The translations under genes were made by a program, and so were the position numbers. 64,000 nt of DNA from Fistularia commersonii (lineage: Eukaryota > Chordata > Actinopteri > Syngnathiformes > Fistulariidae): positions 2,790,001 to 2,854,000 of the forward strand of contig JBBMNZ010000015.1 of NCBI GenBank assembly GCA_037954325.1, read 5' to 3'. A model generated the notes under the pieces. The model worked only from the letters and a program-made list of their open reading frames with translations, searched no databases and was not told the DNA's origin. Of this stretch, positions 24,060 through 37,583 are shown one piece after another (positions within the stretch are counted from its first letter, which is position 1; each line of letters opens with the position of its first letter).

Positions 24060-27000
24060 TGACCCAGAATGATGGCATTTATGATTAATATCATTAAATG
24101 GACCATTAAAACATTTTCTTGAGTTTAAAAGACATGTTTCAAATTTGTTAAAAAGAAAAATGTATATTCTCACATAGAAAAGCCACCTGCCAGGAGCAGG
24201 ATGTAAAATAGGGCTGAAACATTTTTGCGGAATATTTATATTTAGGACTGTGATGGAGATGACTGGATCAGTGCAAAAGGGGTTTAGGTAGGGATCTACT
24301 GGTTGAATTTCCTTTCTGATTGTTTAAAGTTAAAACATTTTGAAACTTTTACAATTTCAAGAAACACAAGATCGAGTGGCTGATGTCTGCTGTACTTTTT
24401 GGCCCTTTTAATAATCTCAATATGACTGACATGATCAGATCCCGTGATAGTACGAATAAATTTCACAGGCACATAACATATATTCTATCCTATGGATTTA
24501 TTCAGAATATTCAGAATTATTTCATGCATGTTGACGTTATTCAAAATGATCTAAAAATGACCATGCTACCTAATTGGGATGCACAAACCAAAAACAAACA
24601 AAACAAGTGCTGACTACATTAACTTGAAACACGCTCATTAATTCAATAAGTTTCATCAGAGAAAATGTGGAGATCATTTTAGTTAAATGACCTTTGTAAA
24701 ATTGCATGTCAGAAAGCACTAAACATACTCCCGTAGGCGGAGCAAATAACTGAGAGATAATCAGTTAGAATAAGAATATCAATCTACTTGCTGACATTAA
24801 GCAAAAGCATCAGTAGAACAACCTGTGGTGTTAAGAGTCTGTTTTTTTGTTTTTTTTTTATATACACATATCATATTTCGGTGAACAGATGCCAAACATT
24901 TGGGTGCGGTGAAAACAGGACATGACATGGAAATGCTTGTAATGGCCTCCCGCCGACAAATTATATTAACCTATACAGTAACCTTGAGACCTGAAAATAT
25001 AATCAATTATCAACACTGATGATTGTACCTTTTGTTAAAAAAAAATGCATCATGTTCCATATTCCCCTCTTGGGTGCCCAGTAGCCTTCTTGTCTGCTCA
25101 GTGTCTCTGCCGCCCCCCTCCCACTTTTTCCATCTGTCAAGCAGATGACAGGGGTTGGCCCTGCTGGATGAGTGCAGCAACCAGTTGTGACAACCATTTA
25201 TGTGTGATTAATGGGCAAGACATAGTTCTGTGTGGGTGGAGGTCAAAATGACATCAAAACCCATGCAAATCACAGCAATTAGTCGAAGACTGATAATGGA
25301 GGAAGAGCAATGGTGTTGCAGAGTGGTTTTAGACTAGGTCCTGGTAGCAAACCAGAATGATGCATCCCATAAAGAAATGGACTGCATACATATTGTAATA
25401 ATGTCACAAGAGCGGTGTGGATGATATGACCCTGATGCAATTCTTCTGGGAGAATTTAGCTACCCACTCGGAGCCTGTGGTAGTTGGTAGAGCAGCAGTC
25501 CATCCAATTGGGGGGTTGGTGGTTCAATTCCAGATCATTTAACACTTGATTGTTTTTTTTATATATATCATAGTGACTGACAGAATACAATTTTATTGGA
25601 AAAAAGTAATGGTACGCGGTTCCACCTTAGACATACCAAACTCAGTTGAAGTTCCACCAGGATTGATTATCTGCAGAGGAAGAATGTATGTCCATTCTGA
25701 AGAATGCAGATAAAGCCAGCATTTAACTATTGATATTGCATATAATATGATATACAGAAATATAACAATATGTTAAGGGAAATTCTACCTGTGGAACATT
25801 TGGATTAAAAAAAAAGACTAACTTGAGCAATTAATACATAGATAACTCCAAATTATCCATTGATAATTCTGACAAAAAACAACTGCTGATTAATATGGTC
25901 CCATTAAATTTATGAAGCTGAAAACAGAGAAGTGGAACTAAAAATAGAGCTTGATTTTGGATTAACAAATATAGAGGTGGTTTACAACATGAAACAGAAA
26001 AGTTTCACAGGTTGTGTTCTTGGCCCCATGGTTTGTCAGGCCCTCTTTGAAGAAAAAAAAAGCATAATGTTGAAAATGAGAATTCCTTTGGAAATCCTTG
26101 CATTGTAATCAGAGACTGTGGATTGAGAGATTTTTTTTTTTATATATGTTTTTATATTTACATGCATAAGTAACCCCAAGCTCTTTTGTGGCATTTCCCT
26201 CTCCCGTTAAACCCCAATCCAAATCACCGATATCAAAGAAGATGCTTAGATCTTCCTACGGCCCTGAGAAACATGTGACATAAATCCTGGATTTTTCTCA
26301 ATTATACACAGAATTGGAATGTTACCAATTCACTTATCATAGAAAATAAGTTGGTTACAATTTTCTTAAAGGGGAGAATTTGTAACACTCCTCATTTCCC
26401 ATCAAAGGGTCAAATAGGTAAATTTTATAATTTTCACCAAATGAAGGTCATTCACCATTTTCAAATCTGCTAGATGCTGTTTCATTTTTTTTTTTTTATC
26501 AAGTAGATAATCTGTATGAAGGGAGCATTTTTTTAAATCTGAATATAAATGTGCCAAAACAAACAGGAGTAGATTTCTCCTTATTCGTGATGCACAATGT
26601 GCGTGCGAGTGCGTGGATTTGTATTTGTGTATGAATTACACATTTACACTTTGATGGATTAGTTGGTCTTTGTTCAATGTGCTTCTGTTTTTGTTGATGA
26701 TTCGCGTGGGAGCGCAAGGATGCGGTGTGGGATACTTTCTGTTCTGCAAGTTCTCGTGTTCACGTCTATAATTGTTTACTCTTCGAGAACAGAAAGAGGA
26801 TCCCACCTGATCAGTTCTGTGGAGTAGATGGTTATTTCCTCAAAGAAAGAGGAACATTCAGTGTATCCTGGGGAATTTGGTATGCCGTGGGAGCTCAGAC
26901 TGGGAAAAAAAAAACATGCCGGCCGACCGAACACGCAAGATATTCATATTATAGGTGGATATCATTATTGCTCTGCATTTAAATTGTGAGGAGTCCTTGT

Positions 27001-27240
27001 CGCTGTGACTTGAGATCAAATAATGTGCTTCAAAAGCTTCGTGGGTAGCAAAGTTCAAGCTTTGAAAATAAAAAAATTAACACGATGGAGTATTTTTTTG
27101 ACAAATGAGTACCAGTTTTATGTCTTATGAGTTAAACTAACTTAATTGAGCGATGCTTTACAATTCACAACACTTCTGTCACACGTTTATTGCGTTTCAA
27201 TTATCAATAATGTGTGGATAGCACGAAAAAAAAAACAAAA
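24060..27240. other. No gene recognised
   Basis: AT-rich intergenic DNA with the tRNA-like fragment at 25.5 kb. Open frames are short and unremarkable. Confidence 0.45.
25471..25545 (+). repeat. tRNA-like SINE fragment
   Basis: TAGTTGGTAGAGC (25481) resembles a tRNA A box. GGTTCAATTCC (25521-25531) resembles a B box, 40 bp downstream. No full tRNA fold is seen, so this is a tRNA-derived SINE head or a decayed tRNA pseudogene, not a functional tRNA. Confidence 0.5.
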
Positions 27241-27245
27241 AAAAA

Positions 27246-27545
27246 AATTTGGTCATTCTCTATACTGCTTATCCTGCAGTCACGGTCAAGTTGAGACTGG
27301 AGCCTATTTTAGCTCTCCTTGGGCAAGATGTGGGGTTCACTATGGACTCATCACCAGTCAATCACAAGGACACACATATGACCATTCACACTCTCAATCA
27401 CATATCTTGGCAATTTCGAGTCCTATTATTGATATTAGTTACCAATTTAGGAACCCACTGCATGCTTTTGGACTGTGGGAGAAAACTCAGGGAATCTAGA
27501 GGAAACCCACACAAACATTGGGAGAACACACAAACCCGGCACAGA
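27246..27545 (+). repeat. Common fish dispersed repeat
   Basis: Diverged copy: TATACTGCTTATCCTGCAGT, GGGCAAGATGTGGGGTTCAC and TTTTGGACTGTGGGAGAAAA are recognisable. Confidence 0.7.
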
Positions 27546-28624
27546 TATCTCAAACTTCTGCGGTACTTTGGATTTACATGTAATACTAAATTCAGGACTC
27601 TTGACAGATTAAAGAGTAACTTCTCCTGTTTACCACCATGTTGTATCTTTTTTAAAGAGACCAACCAGCTTATATTTGTTCGTACGATTAGCCCTGCTCT
27701 TGATATAACATTAACAGCATGGGTGTTGCTGGTCAAAAATGTTTCCCTATAATAATAGTTAATAATCCATTATTTGATGGATCATCTAGTGCTGAACTGG
27801 ATCTTTTTATCCACTCAATTGTTTTCATGAAAGCAACAAAATTTGTAGTTCTAGCATGTCCTGTGAGCCACTCTAACAGGAAAGTTTTGAACTTGTATTT
27901 TTCTCGAAACTTTTAAGATTCTCTAATTGTCCCGCTACGTGTTGCACAGACCGCTCCTCCCCTGCCTCTCACACAACCAAAAGAATGAAACGCGCAACTT
28001 TTCACTCCCACGCCACCTGCCGAAACCCTCCGAATGTTTCCACGCCCTCTCTCTTTCAAATCCCAGCCTGCCAATCCGGCAGACCTTCTTGTGAAAGGGA
28101 ATTAAAATCATTTGTCCTTGTTGGCTGCTGGGTCAACATCGGGTGTGCGCAGGGTGGAGAAAGACTTGAAGGCGTTTGATTCATCGTGCTGTCTCAAAAA
28201 GAGAGATTAATATTTCAATGTAATTATCACTTCAACGGCAATTACTGACCACACCAAAATGAAATTGTGGCTGTAGAAAGGAACATAACCGGCATTTTAT
28301 TAAAGCTCGGCAAAGCTGGAGGGGGTGGCATCAGTCCCCGGCCAAATGAAAAAAGAAATTATTGGATGTGGTGAGTGGGTGAGGATGAGGAAGTATGGGG
28401 CATCCTAATGAGGGCAGATATCATTATCTTGAACAGATGCTCTGTCTGTGATTCATTAGGCCACTCTGCTGTCATTTGGCCAACATCAAATGAGTAATAG
28501 GCTACTAGATAAATGGAAAATTGTTTTGTGTGACTGATTTGGACTTGATACAATGACTTCGGTTGCGTTACAAAGCTGAAAACAATTCCAAGAAAATTGG
28601 AAAATAAATAGATAAAGACATAAA

Positions 28625-29480
28625 GAAACAAATAGTTAGGGGGTTAGGGGTAGGTCAGCTTTTGGGTAAAGGGTACATAACAACAGTTGTCCAAGTGATC
28701 TCTCGAAATCTTCGATATCTGAAGAGCTGTGTGAGATAGATGGACCCCCACATTATGTTTGGCAGGCTTTCCATTAGCACTGTTAGGGTGAGGGGAAGGA
28801 GTGGGGTCAGGGTTTAATAAAGGGGTTCTAACAACACCATCAAAGTGGTAATCCTCAAAATCGACTGCATCTAAAGAGCCATGTGTGATCGAGCAATGGG
28901 AATTAGAGCTACAAATTCAATGTATTGGGCAAGAGTTCCATATTTCTATAGTTAGGGTTTGGGTAAAGGGTAGGTTTAGGTAAAGGATTTATAACTATAT
29001 TAATCAAAGGGTTAGGGTTACATATATACACTGCTCAAAAAAATAAAGGGAACACTTAAAAAACACATCCTAGATCTAAATGGATGAAATATTCTTATGA
29101 AATACTTTGCTCTTTACACAGTTGAATGTGCTGACAACAAAATCACACAAAAAAGATCAATGGAAATCAATTGTATCAACCCATGGAGGTCTGATTAGGA
29201 ATCACACTCAAAATTAAAGTGTAAAAACAAACTCCAGGCTGATCCAACTTTGATGTAATGTCCTTAAAACAAGTCAAAATGAATCTGTGTTGCTTCCTGC
29301 GTGGACACTATGATTTCACAGAAGTGTGATTGACTTGGAGTTACATTGTGTTGTTCAAGTGTTCCCTTTATTTTTTTGAGCAGTATATTATTGTCCAAGG
29401 TTTAGGGTTGTGGTGAAGGGGTTATAGTGATGATCCTCAAAGTTGGGAATGGTAATTTGACCTAACCCTAACACAAAACA
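28625..29480 (+). repeat. Degenerate tandem repeat with TTAGGG words, interrupted by a MITE
   Basis: Three or four diverged units of about 155-170 bp start at GGGTTAGGGG (28637), GTTAGGGTGAGG (28783) and GTTAGGGTTTGGG (28951), then resume after the MITE (29386). The units share GATCTCTCGAAATC / AATCCTCAAAATC and GAAGAGCTGTGTG / AAGAGCCATGTGTG-type blocks. Confidence 0.65.
29029..29385. mobile_element. Tc1-family MITE (about 357 bp)
   Basis: Its 27-29-bp terminal repeats start CACTGCTCAAAAAAATAAAG and end with the complement (TTCCCTTTATTTTTTTGAGC). TA-rich flanks fit a TA target site. There is no coding capacity. The same ends flank the transposase-bearing copy at 41382, so it is a deletion derivative of that family. 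Confidence 0.88.
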
Positions 29481-29489
29481 AAATAAAAA

Positions 29490-31870
29490 AAAAAAAACAT
29501 GTTCCCTTTATCAGCTTCTTAGAGCATTTCCACTGAAGTGGCAACTATTCAGTTTGCTGTTGGTTGAGATTACTGGATACCAAATGTTATTTAACGCCAA
29601 CAACGATTTAACATACAGGCACTGGATAATGGTAATTTAAAAATATCAGATGCAGTTGCAAATCAGACCATTCATTTAAAATACAGATGGACTTTTAGAA
29701 TTTAATTTGCCTTTTTTTTAATGTATTCTCTAAATCCTTTCTTTTAAATGCATGCCTTCTGTTTGTTTATCTTCAAAGTTCATTTATGAATTTTTCTTTA
29801 CATTAAACCCAGTCACGTTTACATGAATTACATCATCAGCTTCTCAGGAACTGGACTGTAGTGATATCTGCATGCATTGTAGTTGTAATCCATGTCATCT
29901 ACTTATTTCAGGTGAGTAATAGGGATGGATTTCCTGACCAAGTCCCTCATTTCATCTGCTGCCGGGGGGTTTGCAAACCAACCTGTTTCAATTAAAATTT
30001 GGGGATCATGTTAATTGCTCCTCACTTCGCCTTCCTCTCTCATTCCCTTGTCGTATTCAAGGAAATTGGAGTCGCCTTTTCTCCCTTCATGCACCATTTC
30101 CTGTTGGACAGAGTGCAGCTGCTCTTTCCCTGCTCTCCACGAGACGTTAAAATAAAGGTCTTTCCTGATGCCTCAGACAGGACAGTCATATTTATTTCTT
30201 GCGAGAGGACTAAAAATTATCATAGACTTATATTAGTTAACACTGTCCCCCATACAATTATGACCATTTTTTAATGAATATCTTATCTATTCATGCAAAC
30301 TTAGTTTTGACACAAACTTTAGTCACTACACAATTTGTCAATTCTGATGTGGTAAGTTGAATGTGTTCAGAACATTCATGAAACTGGAAAAAAAAGAACT
30401 AAACCCTTCTCTGCCCAGTTTATCAGATAACTGGTCTTCCAAGGGTTCCAAGCTGATGACAATGATGACCGAACTATGAATGTTACAGAACTCCAGGAGC
30501 TATGAATGGAATTATTACATCCTTGCTGGGGTAAAATATGTATTGTACTGCATTTTACCATTAATTCAATGGATTTTGTCAATTAATTAAAAAAAAAAAA
30601 AAAAGAAAAGAAATCTCAAATTCACTACCGTCTCTCATGAAAAGAGAGTGGGTGAGGATTTTCAATCAACAAGACGCTACAGGAGTTTTACAGGTTAGCT
30701 GAATTTGATTATCACAAGTCTTAGTGATATTGGAAAAATTCGAGTTCTTGTCAAGATAAACTAAACTCGGTGACATCTATTTATTTAAACAAGATAATAT
30801 CTTTTAAATGTCAAGGCTTGGTTGGGTTCGAAAATTGGTCTCAGGTTATTTTACTCTGATTTGAGGAAGTTTCCGAATTTCAGCAGATCTCAGGGGGGCT
30901 TTTTTTAAAAGCTATCAAACACGATCAAAGAAAATAACCTGACTGTGTCAGTGCGACTGATGCAGGTCAGTTGTGGACTGGAACAACAAATTCAATGGGA
31001 GATGAATTATTAGAACTTTTTATTTTGAGTGAAATTTTTACAATTTGAATGTAATGCTGTAGTGACAAAGTGCCCAATCCCTGACCAGAATACAATAAAC
31101 ATGTCTCTCGCTGAACTTTGAATTCACCGATACGTTGGAGATGGAATGTCAAAATGTTAATTCCAAAATAAGGCCAATGTCTAATTTAGCAATTCTGTTA
31201 ATTTAAGAAAAAGGTGTTATCCCTCTCTGGATCCTAACACATATGTGTTTAAAAGTGCCTCACGACGTCTGTCAGTGGTACTGAACGCTGCCGCCCAGCA
31301 TAAATCCCTATCTTGTAGTAGGTAGGCCGTCATCACTGTGACATGATGTACGCAGGGTGGACGTGTGCACAGATCCATGCAAAACCCCATGTCAACCTCC
31401 CCCCAGCTCCTAAAGCCAAAACTGATATATTAAGTGACATACAAAAGAACATGTTCAATTCCAGCGGCGGTGTTTCCGTGAAAACGGAGACAGTCACTGG
31501 GTCAAAATGGAACCTCATCCGTCTGATGAGCCGCGCCCCCTTTTCCTCCTCCTGAGATGAGCTCATGTTCTGTCACGATTAATGAGCTTGGTGAAGGTTG
31601 AGTGACGGATCAGAGAAGCTGTGGGGAGCGGACTCCCTCCACTTACGCCGCTCCGTGGAAACTAAAAAGAACTTCTGAATAAAGAGCAGATGCTTCGTTT
31701 TGAAAGCAGAGCCGCAGGTTCGAGGGAACCCATGGGGAATTTTAAGCCATTTTTCAATAAGAATGAAGTGTGCCCCATCAGATGATGAGTATATTCCTTA
31801 AACCAGATTATGTAATATTTGCTGTAACTTGCTATAGGTGTTATTAACCTAAGTTTTTTTTTCTCTTTTA
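29490..31870. other. No gene recognised
   Basis: AT-rich sequence without repeats or exons that I can support. Confidence 0.45.
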
Positions 31871-31877
31871 TTCATTC

Positions 31878-32225
31878 ACCCATCCATCCATCCATCCATC
31901 CATCCATCCATCCATCCATCCATCCATCCGTCATTTGATGCTGCTTTTCCTACTCAAGGTTGGATGCTGGTGCCTATCCCAGCTGCCATCATGCAAGAGG
32001 CAGGGTGCACCCTGGATGAGTTGCCAGTCAATCGCAGGGCCAATAATACAGACAGACAACCAGTCACCCTCTGGGCAACTTTACCGATTTTCCCAATTAA
32101 CCTGCTGCATGTTTTTGGACTTTGGGCGGAAACCGGAGAAACCAGAGGAAACGCATGCAGACAGAGGGAGACAATGCAAACTCCACACAGAAAGCGCTAC
32201 CCACTGTGCTGCATCCTCCTTTATT
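31878..32225 (+). repeat. Common fish dispersed repeat with (CATC)n head
   Basis: A (CATC)n run of about 50 bp (31879-31929) leads into GATGCTGCTTTTCCTACTCA, TCATGCAAGAGGCAGGGTGC and TTTTTGGACTTTGGGCGGAA. Confidence 0.75.
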
Positions 32226-32326
32226 AAATCATTTATCTTTATTATTTTATCATTTGTTGATTGAATTTTTTATGTATGTATGTATTTTGAAGGCAAAAGG
32301 GTGGTGCACATGCTAGCGGATCCACC

Positions 32327-32360
<34 letters not shown>

Positions 32361-32361
32361 A
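32327..32361. repeat. (TA)n microsatellite
   Basis: TA run with one ACA interruption. Confidence 0.9.
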
Positions 32362-33286
32362 ATCCACTCTTTTCAGAATACAGAATACGTAATATCAACA
32401 CCAGACATGCACACAGGCACTCTATACATCGTCCCCCTCTTAAAATAATCGACTAAGTCATTTCTTCAGATTTTTCCGGAAACTCAAAAAACTGAACCAC
32501 TTGAAACACTCTTGACATAGGCAATTTCTACTAAAGGGGTGGAATGGCACAATCTGTTTAACTGAGGATGTAGGTTATTTTGCCAGAGGTGGTCAACTTA
32601 GTGAGGAGATGATTTAGGCAAAAAAAAACATTTTTGTAAAAAAAAGACTTAGGCGATTATTTTAAGAGGACGACAATATTATATCATTTCGTTTCAGCTC
32701 ACAAACATATTCAATGTACCAATTGTGTATTTTCATATAAAACTTATATTTTGCAAAATTCTTAAGCAAAACAAGGAGGTCGTTATCAAGGACCTCTGGT
32801 ACACAGATTAACACAGCCCACAAACCGCATCCATCTCCAGCTTAAAATCCAATAAAAATCACATTTATGATGTTCTAAGTCATCAGTATTTGCTTGATTA
32901 TTTTGAATGAGACACTTTCTTGGCATCGCTGTCAGTCCAGTAACAGAATCGGCAGGTGCGCCCTGCCAATGCTCTGCCTAACAAGCACCCATTTTCAGTA
33001 AAACAAAAGCTTCGACAGGCAGAAGCGTAGCAGTGCAAAAGGCTTATCCTAGAGGCAAACCTCAATATTCACAGACAATTCAACCATCCACTGTCTTAGA
33101 TATAGAAATGAAACTTGGATCAACGCTAATTCTGACACACATTACATCAATGTCACGGACAAGACCAGCAACTTTACATCCGAGGATGATTCTGTGTGCA
33201 AAGTGGCCTTAGCCTATGGAGTTAACATTGAGGGTGACGCGCAAGTCTCAACACTCACATAGATCCTAACCCCACCCCACCCCACT

Positions 33287-33289
<3 letters not shown>

Positions 33290-33326
<37 letters not shown>
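33290..33326. repeat. (CA)n microsatellite
   Basis: CA run. Confidence 0.95.
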
Positions 33327-35628
33327 TTGCGCGCTGATCAATACTTGCTCTTCAACTTGCACCACCCAGCAGAACACGAGCTAGGGGTCATCATTTATCA
33401 AACTCTAAAAACAGAAACGCAAAAAAAGACAAAGACACGGAGGAAGGTGGCTGGGAAGAAAAACATAGCGTTGTTATGCAGACGTTTCAGAAAATGTAAG
33501 GAGCCTCCTCATAAAAGAAAAACACTACGTACCTCTGGTACCTCTGACTTTTCAGCCCTCTAACACCCCGAGGCAGAACCTCGTGTACCCCCGAGGGCGG
33601 ATTATCCAGAAGCCTCGAGTTGTGGGATGGTGAGGAATGTACAGATGCGTATATTGAGGAAACTAAAATGAACAAGCAGAAGGTCCAGCCCAGGAGAACC
33701 AGCTCCGGGGGTAAGGCCTCAGTGATCTGTTTATAATCTCTGATACCAGGGACGTTGCTTTGAGAACTTCCCAGATCGTAAGAGAAGATACGACAAGAAG
33801 CCATCTTTGTCAAAGTAAGAAGAGGAGGTCTTGGACGGAAACCTTTTAGCAGATCGGGATCCATTTCTTACCTCAATCCCACACCACATTAACGCCTCAT
33901 GCAGTAGCTCAGTAAAGGGGTCAAAAGGTCACATGCTTCTTCAAGGTCCAACCATCAATGACTGTTTCCAAATAAAGCCAATGTGGTCAGAATAGTCCAC
34001 AAATCTTGAAAGAGGAAAAAAAAAAAACAGGAAAATCTTTGACAAGTACTTTAATTCATAGCCGTGAACATTTAAAAAAAAAAGCTGCTTGAAGACATCT
34101 GGGCTTTGGAGGATGTGTGGCTGTGTGTGAACTTTGGAGTGGTTCATTTAACTCGGCTGTGCTTTTTTCTTGTCTGATTTTGTGTGTGTGTTTCTTGCTC
34201 CCTCAAGCAGCCACTATCCTCATCTTCCCATAGCCAACAAGTCAATTTCTTTTGGCTGCTTCGGAGCAGATTTATAGCCCGCTATTGTTGTTTTTCTGCG
34301 ATATTGTTGAATACGGCAGACTTTTCAGACCCTTGCCACTCCGTACCCTGTACTGTCACCGCAGGGGCCCCCTGAGGATCTTACACACACTCTAATTGGT
34401 TTGGGAAGGATTTGGCAGCCTTTGAACTACAGGAAGACGGAAAGGGAGGTAGGGGGGAGCGCAGAGAGAGATGGAAAGAAAAGAATGAAAGAAAGACAAA
34501 AAGAGGGGTGGAGACAGTGTTTGTTTGTATCAATGTTCATTTTCCCGGCAGCTCTTTGTCTTCATCCCTGTTGTGTGCGTGAAAAAAAAGGGGTGCAGCG
34601 ATAACACGGACATATTAAAACGGTATGCGTCTTATTCTTGAATAAACAATATTGACATGCGCAGTAATGCACGTCGCATGTAAAGTAGCCCTCAAATTGG
34701 ACAGATCGGAGCAGAGTGAAATGCATTTACACACAGACACAGAAAGGGGCAGATAAAACGTGTCAGCTAGACAGAAAACTGTCAATTAAAAATGATCTCT
34801 GAAATCCAAGGCTATTTTGAAGTCAGACCTACCACTGCCCTCGTCCATTTTAAGTCTGATGAGAAGAGTTAGTTATGAGGGAGATATCTCGGTTTTATCA
34901 TCGCGACCTCTTCAACCCATGCAGAGAAACAGCGTGATTTAGGAACATTCGTTAAACTTCGTAAAACGACCTTCCACGGCAGACTTTGAAGACCCTTTAA
35001 GAAGAATCAAATTCATATCAGGTGTTTACAGACGTGACAAACAAATTGAACAACGCAATCTAAAACATTTAGGACATTTCCACAAAAGTACTGAAGCAGA
35101 CAATTGTTTCCTCATGAATTCTCCAACATGCAGGTGTTGTTTAAAAAAGTGCATTATCACCTTCAAATGAATTATTGTTAGTGCATTTCAGAATAAATTA
35201 ATATGCAGATATTTGTCATGTTACAAACTAGGTGGCTCTGCTGTATGGTTGATACCCTGTTGAAATGCTTGTGCCTATTAAATATTGGCCTAGGATTGTT
35301 TTGATAAAATATTTGTCACAGATACCCATCATTGCTTCAACCAAATTGAGTCTGATATATTTTTTCACTCACCGAACGAATACATAAATATATACTAATA
35401 ACAACCTAGCCTAATTAATCAAATGACTTAAATTGACTTTGCCTGATATGAGTCTTCAAACAGTTTATTCTCCATCACTTTACCAATACTTTAGGGTTAT
35501 TTTATATAATTCTATTTTATTTTATTCATTTACTTTGTGCTCATGGAACTTTTCTTTCACACACTAATGGCATTTATAATCTCGGATATTACATTTTGAC
35601 AGGCGCCTTCTAACACCTGCCTCTCTTA

Positions 35629-35630
<2 letters not shown>

Positions 35631-35691
<61 letters not shown>

Positions 35692-35800
35692 GTTATTATT
35701 ATTGTTATTGTTATTGTTATTGTTATTATTATTATATTTTTTATTAACATTTTTTTACAATTATTATTATTATCATTATTATTCGTAATTACGATGTTCT
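35631..35800. repeat. (ATT)n array
   Basis: A perfect ATT run to about 35690, then imperfect GTTATT and ATT units. Confidence 0.95.
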
Positions 35801-35966
35801 CTTTGGATTATGTGTTCTCATATATTTAAAACTGAATATATACCAAAGAACTATTGCTTGGAAACTTGATCCAAAAGGAGCTGGAAGGAATCGAGTTAAT
35901 TTTTTTAATTTTTTTATTACATCGTGTCATCACAATAGCGGGGCTGCATTAATATCAAATAGCTGC

Positions 35967-36014
35967 TTGTCACACATTGTAGGCAAACAGACAGTTGCCT
36001 ACAATGTGTGACAA
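35967..36014. repeat. Perfect 20-bp inverted repeat with 8-nt loop
   Basis: The left arm 35967-35986 (TTGTCACACATTGTAGGCAA) is the exact reverse complement of 35995-36014. The loop is ACAGACAG. Its function is unknown. Confidence 0.9.
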
Positions 36015-36809
36015 ATTACACTCATAGATAAAATCTTTTATAAATACCACATCCTCCTTTTCCTCCCCTTAACAGGTTGATGTGTCCTTGAAGTCACGCC
36101 GCTACGATGCAATGTGAGTTGCTCTGTCCGAAGAGCGCAGACTCCAAAGCCCACCGTGCTCCAGCCATGGCGGGAGGGTTGGGCAGGTCTCTGTGATGGA
36201 TGGCAAAGCCCTGCTGAGCATATTGCTCCCTTAATAAAAGCTGCCCTGCAATTTACACGCAGCTAAGGATGTATTTTCTCTGTGAGGCTCCCTCAACCCT
36301 CCTCACTCCACCATCATTTTTGAGAGCGAAAACAGGTTTAGGTGTCAGAAAGAATGATGCCCCTCGTCAGAGCTTGACTCACCTCTGAGCGGTATCCACA
36401 GATATATTCGTACACCTTGTGTTTGTGTGTGCCTCTTCCCGCGCAACACTGTCTTCTTTCTTTTCTTTTTTTTTTTTATCAGGGGCATCGAAATACAAGA
36501 CAGAGGACACCATCAAACTGTCACAGAGTGAGTCCACAATCAAAACGACGTCTGAGTCTTTATTTGGATGTGAAGAGATAGGGAAGGCCACAGCACTGAC
36601 TGGTAAATAATGAATACTGTGTGCGATGAATTGATCGTGAGCCCGAGGCTCAGAATTATTTGAGAAAAAAAGTAGGTGGCCCCCTTTTTATGTCTCCTCA
36701 GAAGAAGAGAAGTGACTGTTTGTTATATCAGCAGTTTTCAAAACTTGTGGGTATTGAGTCTCAAAATAAGGTGGCAGACATTCATGACCCTACTTGCCCC
36801 TCAAGTACG

Positions 36810-36810
<1 letters not shown>

Positions 36811-36866
<56 letters not shown>
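36811..36866. repeat. (CA)n microsatellite
   Basis: About 28 CA units. Confidence 0.95.
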
Positions 36867-36870
<4 letters not shown>

Positions 36871-37491
36871 CACAAACAAGCACAGATAACCTCATGGAGT
36901 GCCCACACCTAACCCAAACTCAAAGATGTGTGAATGAAGGTAAAGATTTATGAATGTGCTGTAGTTTTGGGCTTGCTCATTTTTAAACCAGAATGTGGCC
37001 ACCTGGTGGACAATTACACTCAGTGCAGATTGAACTCTCAATACTGAACATTTAGGCCAAAAAGCTGTAGTATCACTCTTGTTGAGTGTTGTCAATAACA
37101 TTTCGCAGTACATTTTGAACATAGTGACATAGGTATGAAAATAAACACATATGTTGATTGCACAGATGAGACCCCCAAGAAAATAAGGATACTGAGCTCC
37201 AACAGATTAAACTGAATATTGTCATAGGTTATGAGCATAGTGAAATTAGCATTATGAAAATGGAACATTTATTCTTAATTCCCTCAAAGTTCTATTATTT
37301 CAACCCTGTTTATGAAGCTGAGTTAGGAAAATATGAATGAGAAAACTATCATCTGAATTAACTTGTTGTATGTCTATACATTCATATTGGACAATGAAAA
37401 GATGGGATCCAATTTCAGGCTATTATAAAACCTTGAAGAAAAAAATTAAAAAAAAAAGGAGCACGACATGCAGACGGGAGGTCACGGGAGG

Positions 37492-37583
37492 TCAGTAAAT
37501 GGTGCAGTTGGCGGAGGAGCGCTGGGTACACATGAAGTCGCTGGTGACCTCTCTGTAGCCTCTGGCCTCTGTCAGATGACTTC
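37492..37583 (-). CDS. Secreted protein gene last exon
   Basis: Codes the end of Gly137 and residues 138-166: SHLTEARGYREVTSDFMCTQ, then RSSANCTIY and TGA. It has two Cys and the NCT sequon. The acceptor is CTCCATCAG. Confidence 0.82.

Larger units (their letters stand above)
32230..37490. other. No gene recognised
   Basis: Contains the TA, CA and ATT arrays and the 36.0-kb hairpin. The 125-codon - strand frame (33487-33864) and the splice-like segments at 36077-36113 and 36483-36601 do not join into a coherent protein. Confidence 0.45.

Noticed and set aside
25471..25545. A functional tRNA gene
   Set aside because: Only A- and B-box-like words are present. No acceptor stem or full cloverleaf can be drawn, so it is listed as a SINE fragment.
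31879..31929. CRISPR-like or regulatory tandem repeat
   Set aside because: It is a simple (CATC)n head of a dispersed fish repeat.
33487..33864. A 125-codon - strand frame with a hydrophobic stretch
   Set aside because: No family recognised and no supporting exon structure.
35967..36014. MicroRNA precursor
   Set aside because: The stem is fully paired and only 48 nt in all, shorter than usual precursors. No arm resembles a miRNA that I know, so it is reported only as a hairpin.
36077..36601. Two splice-flanked segments (36083-36113 and 36483-36601) that look like exons
   Set aside because: Their open frames do not join in phase and match no protein.
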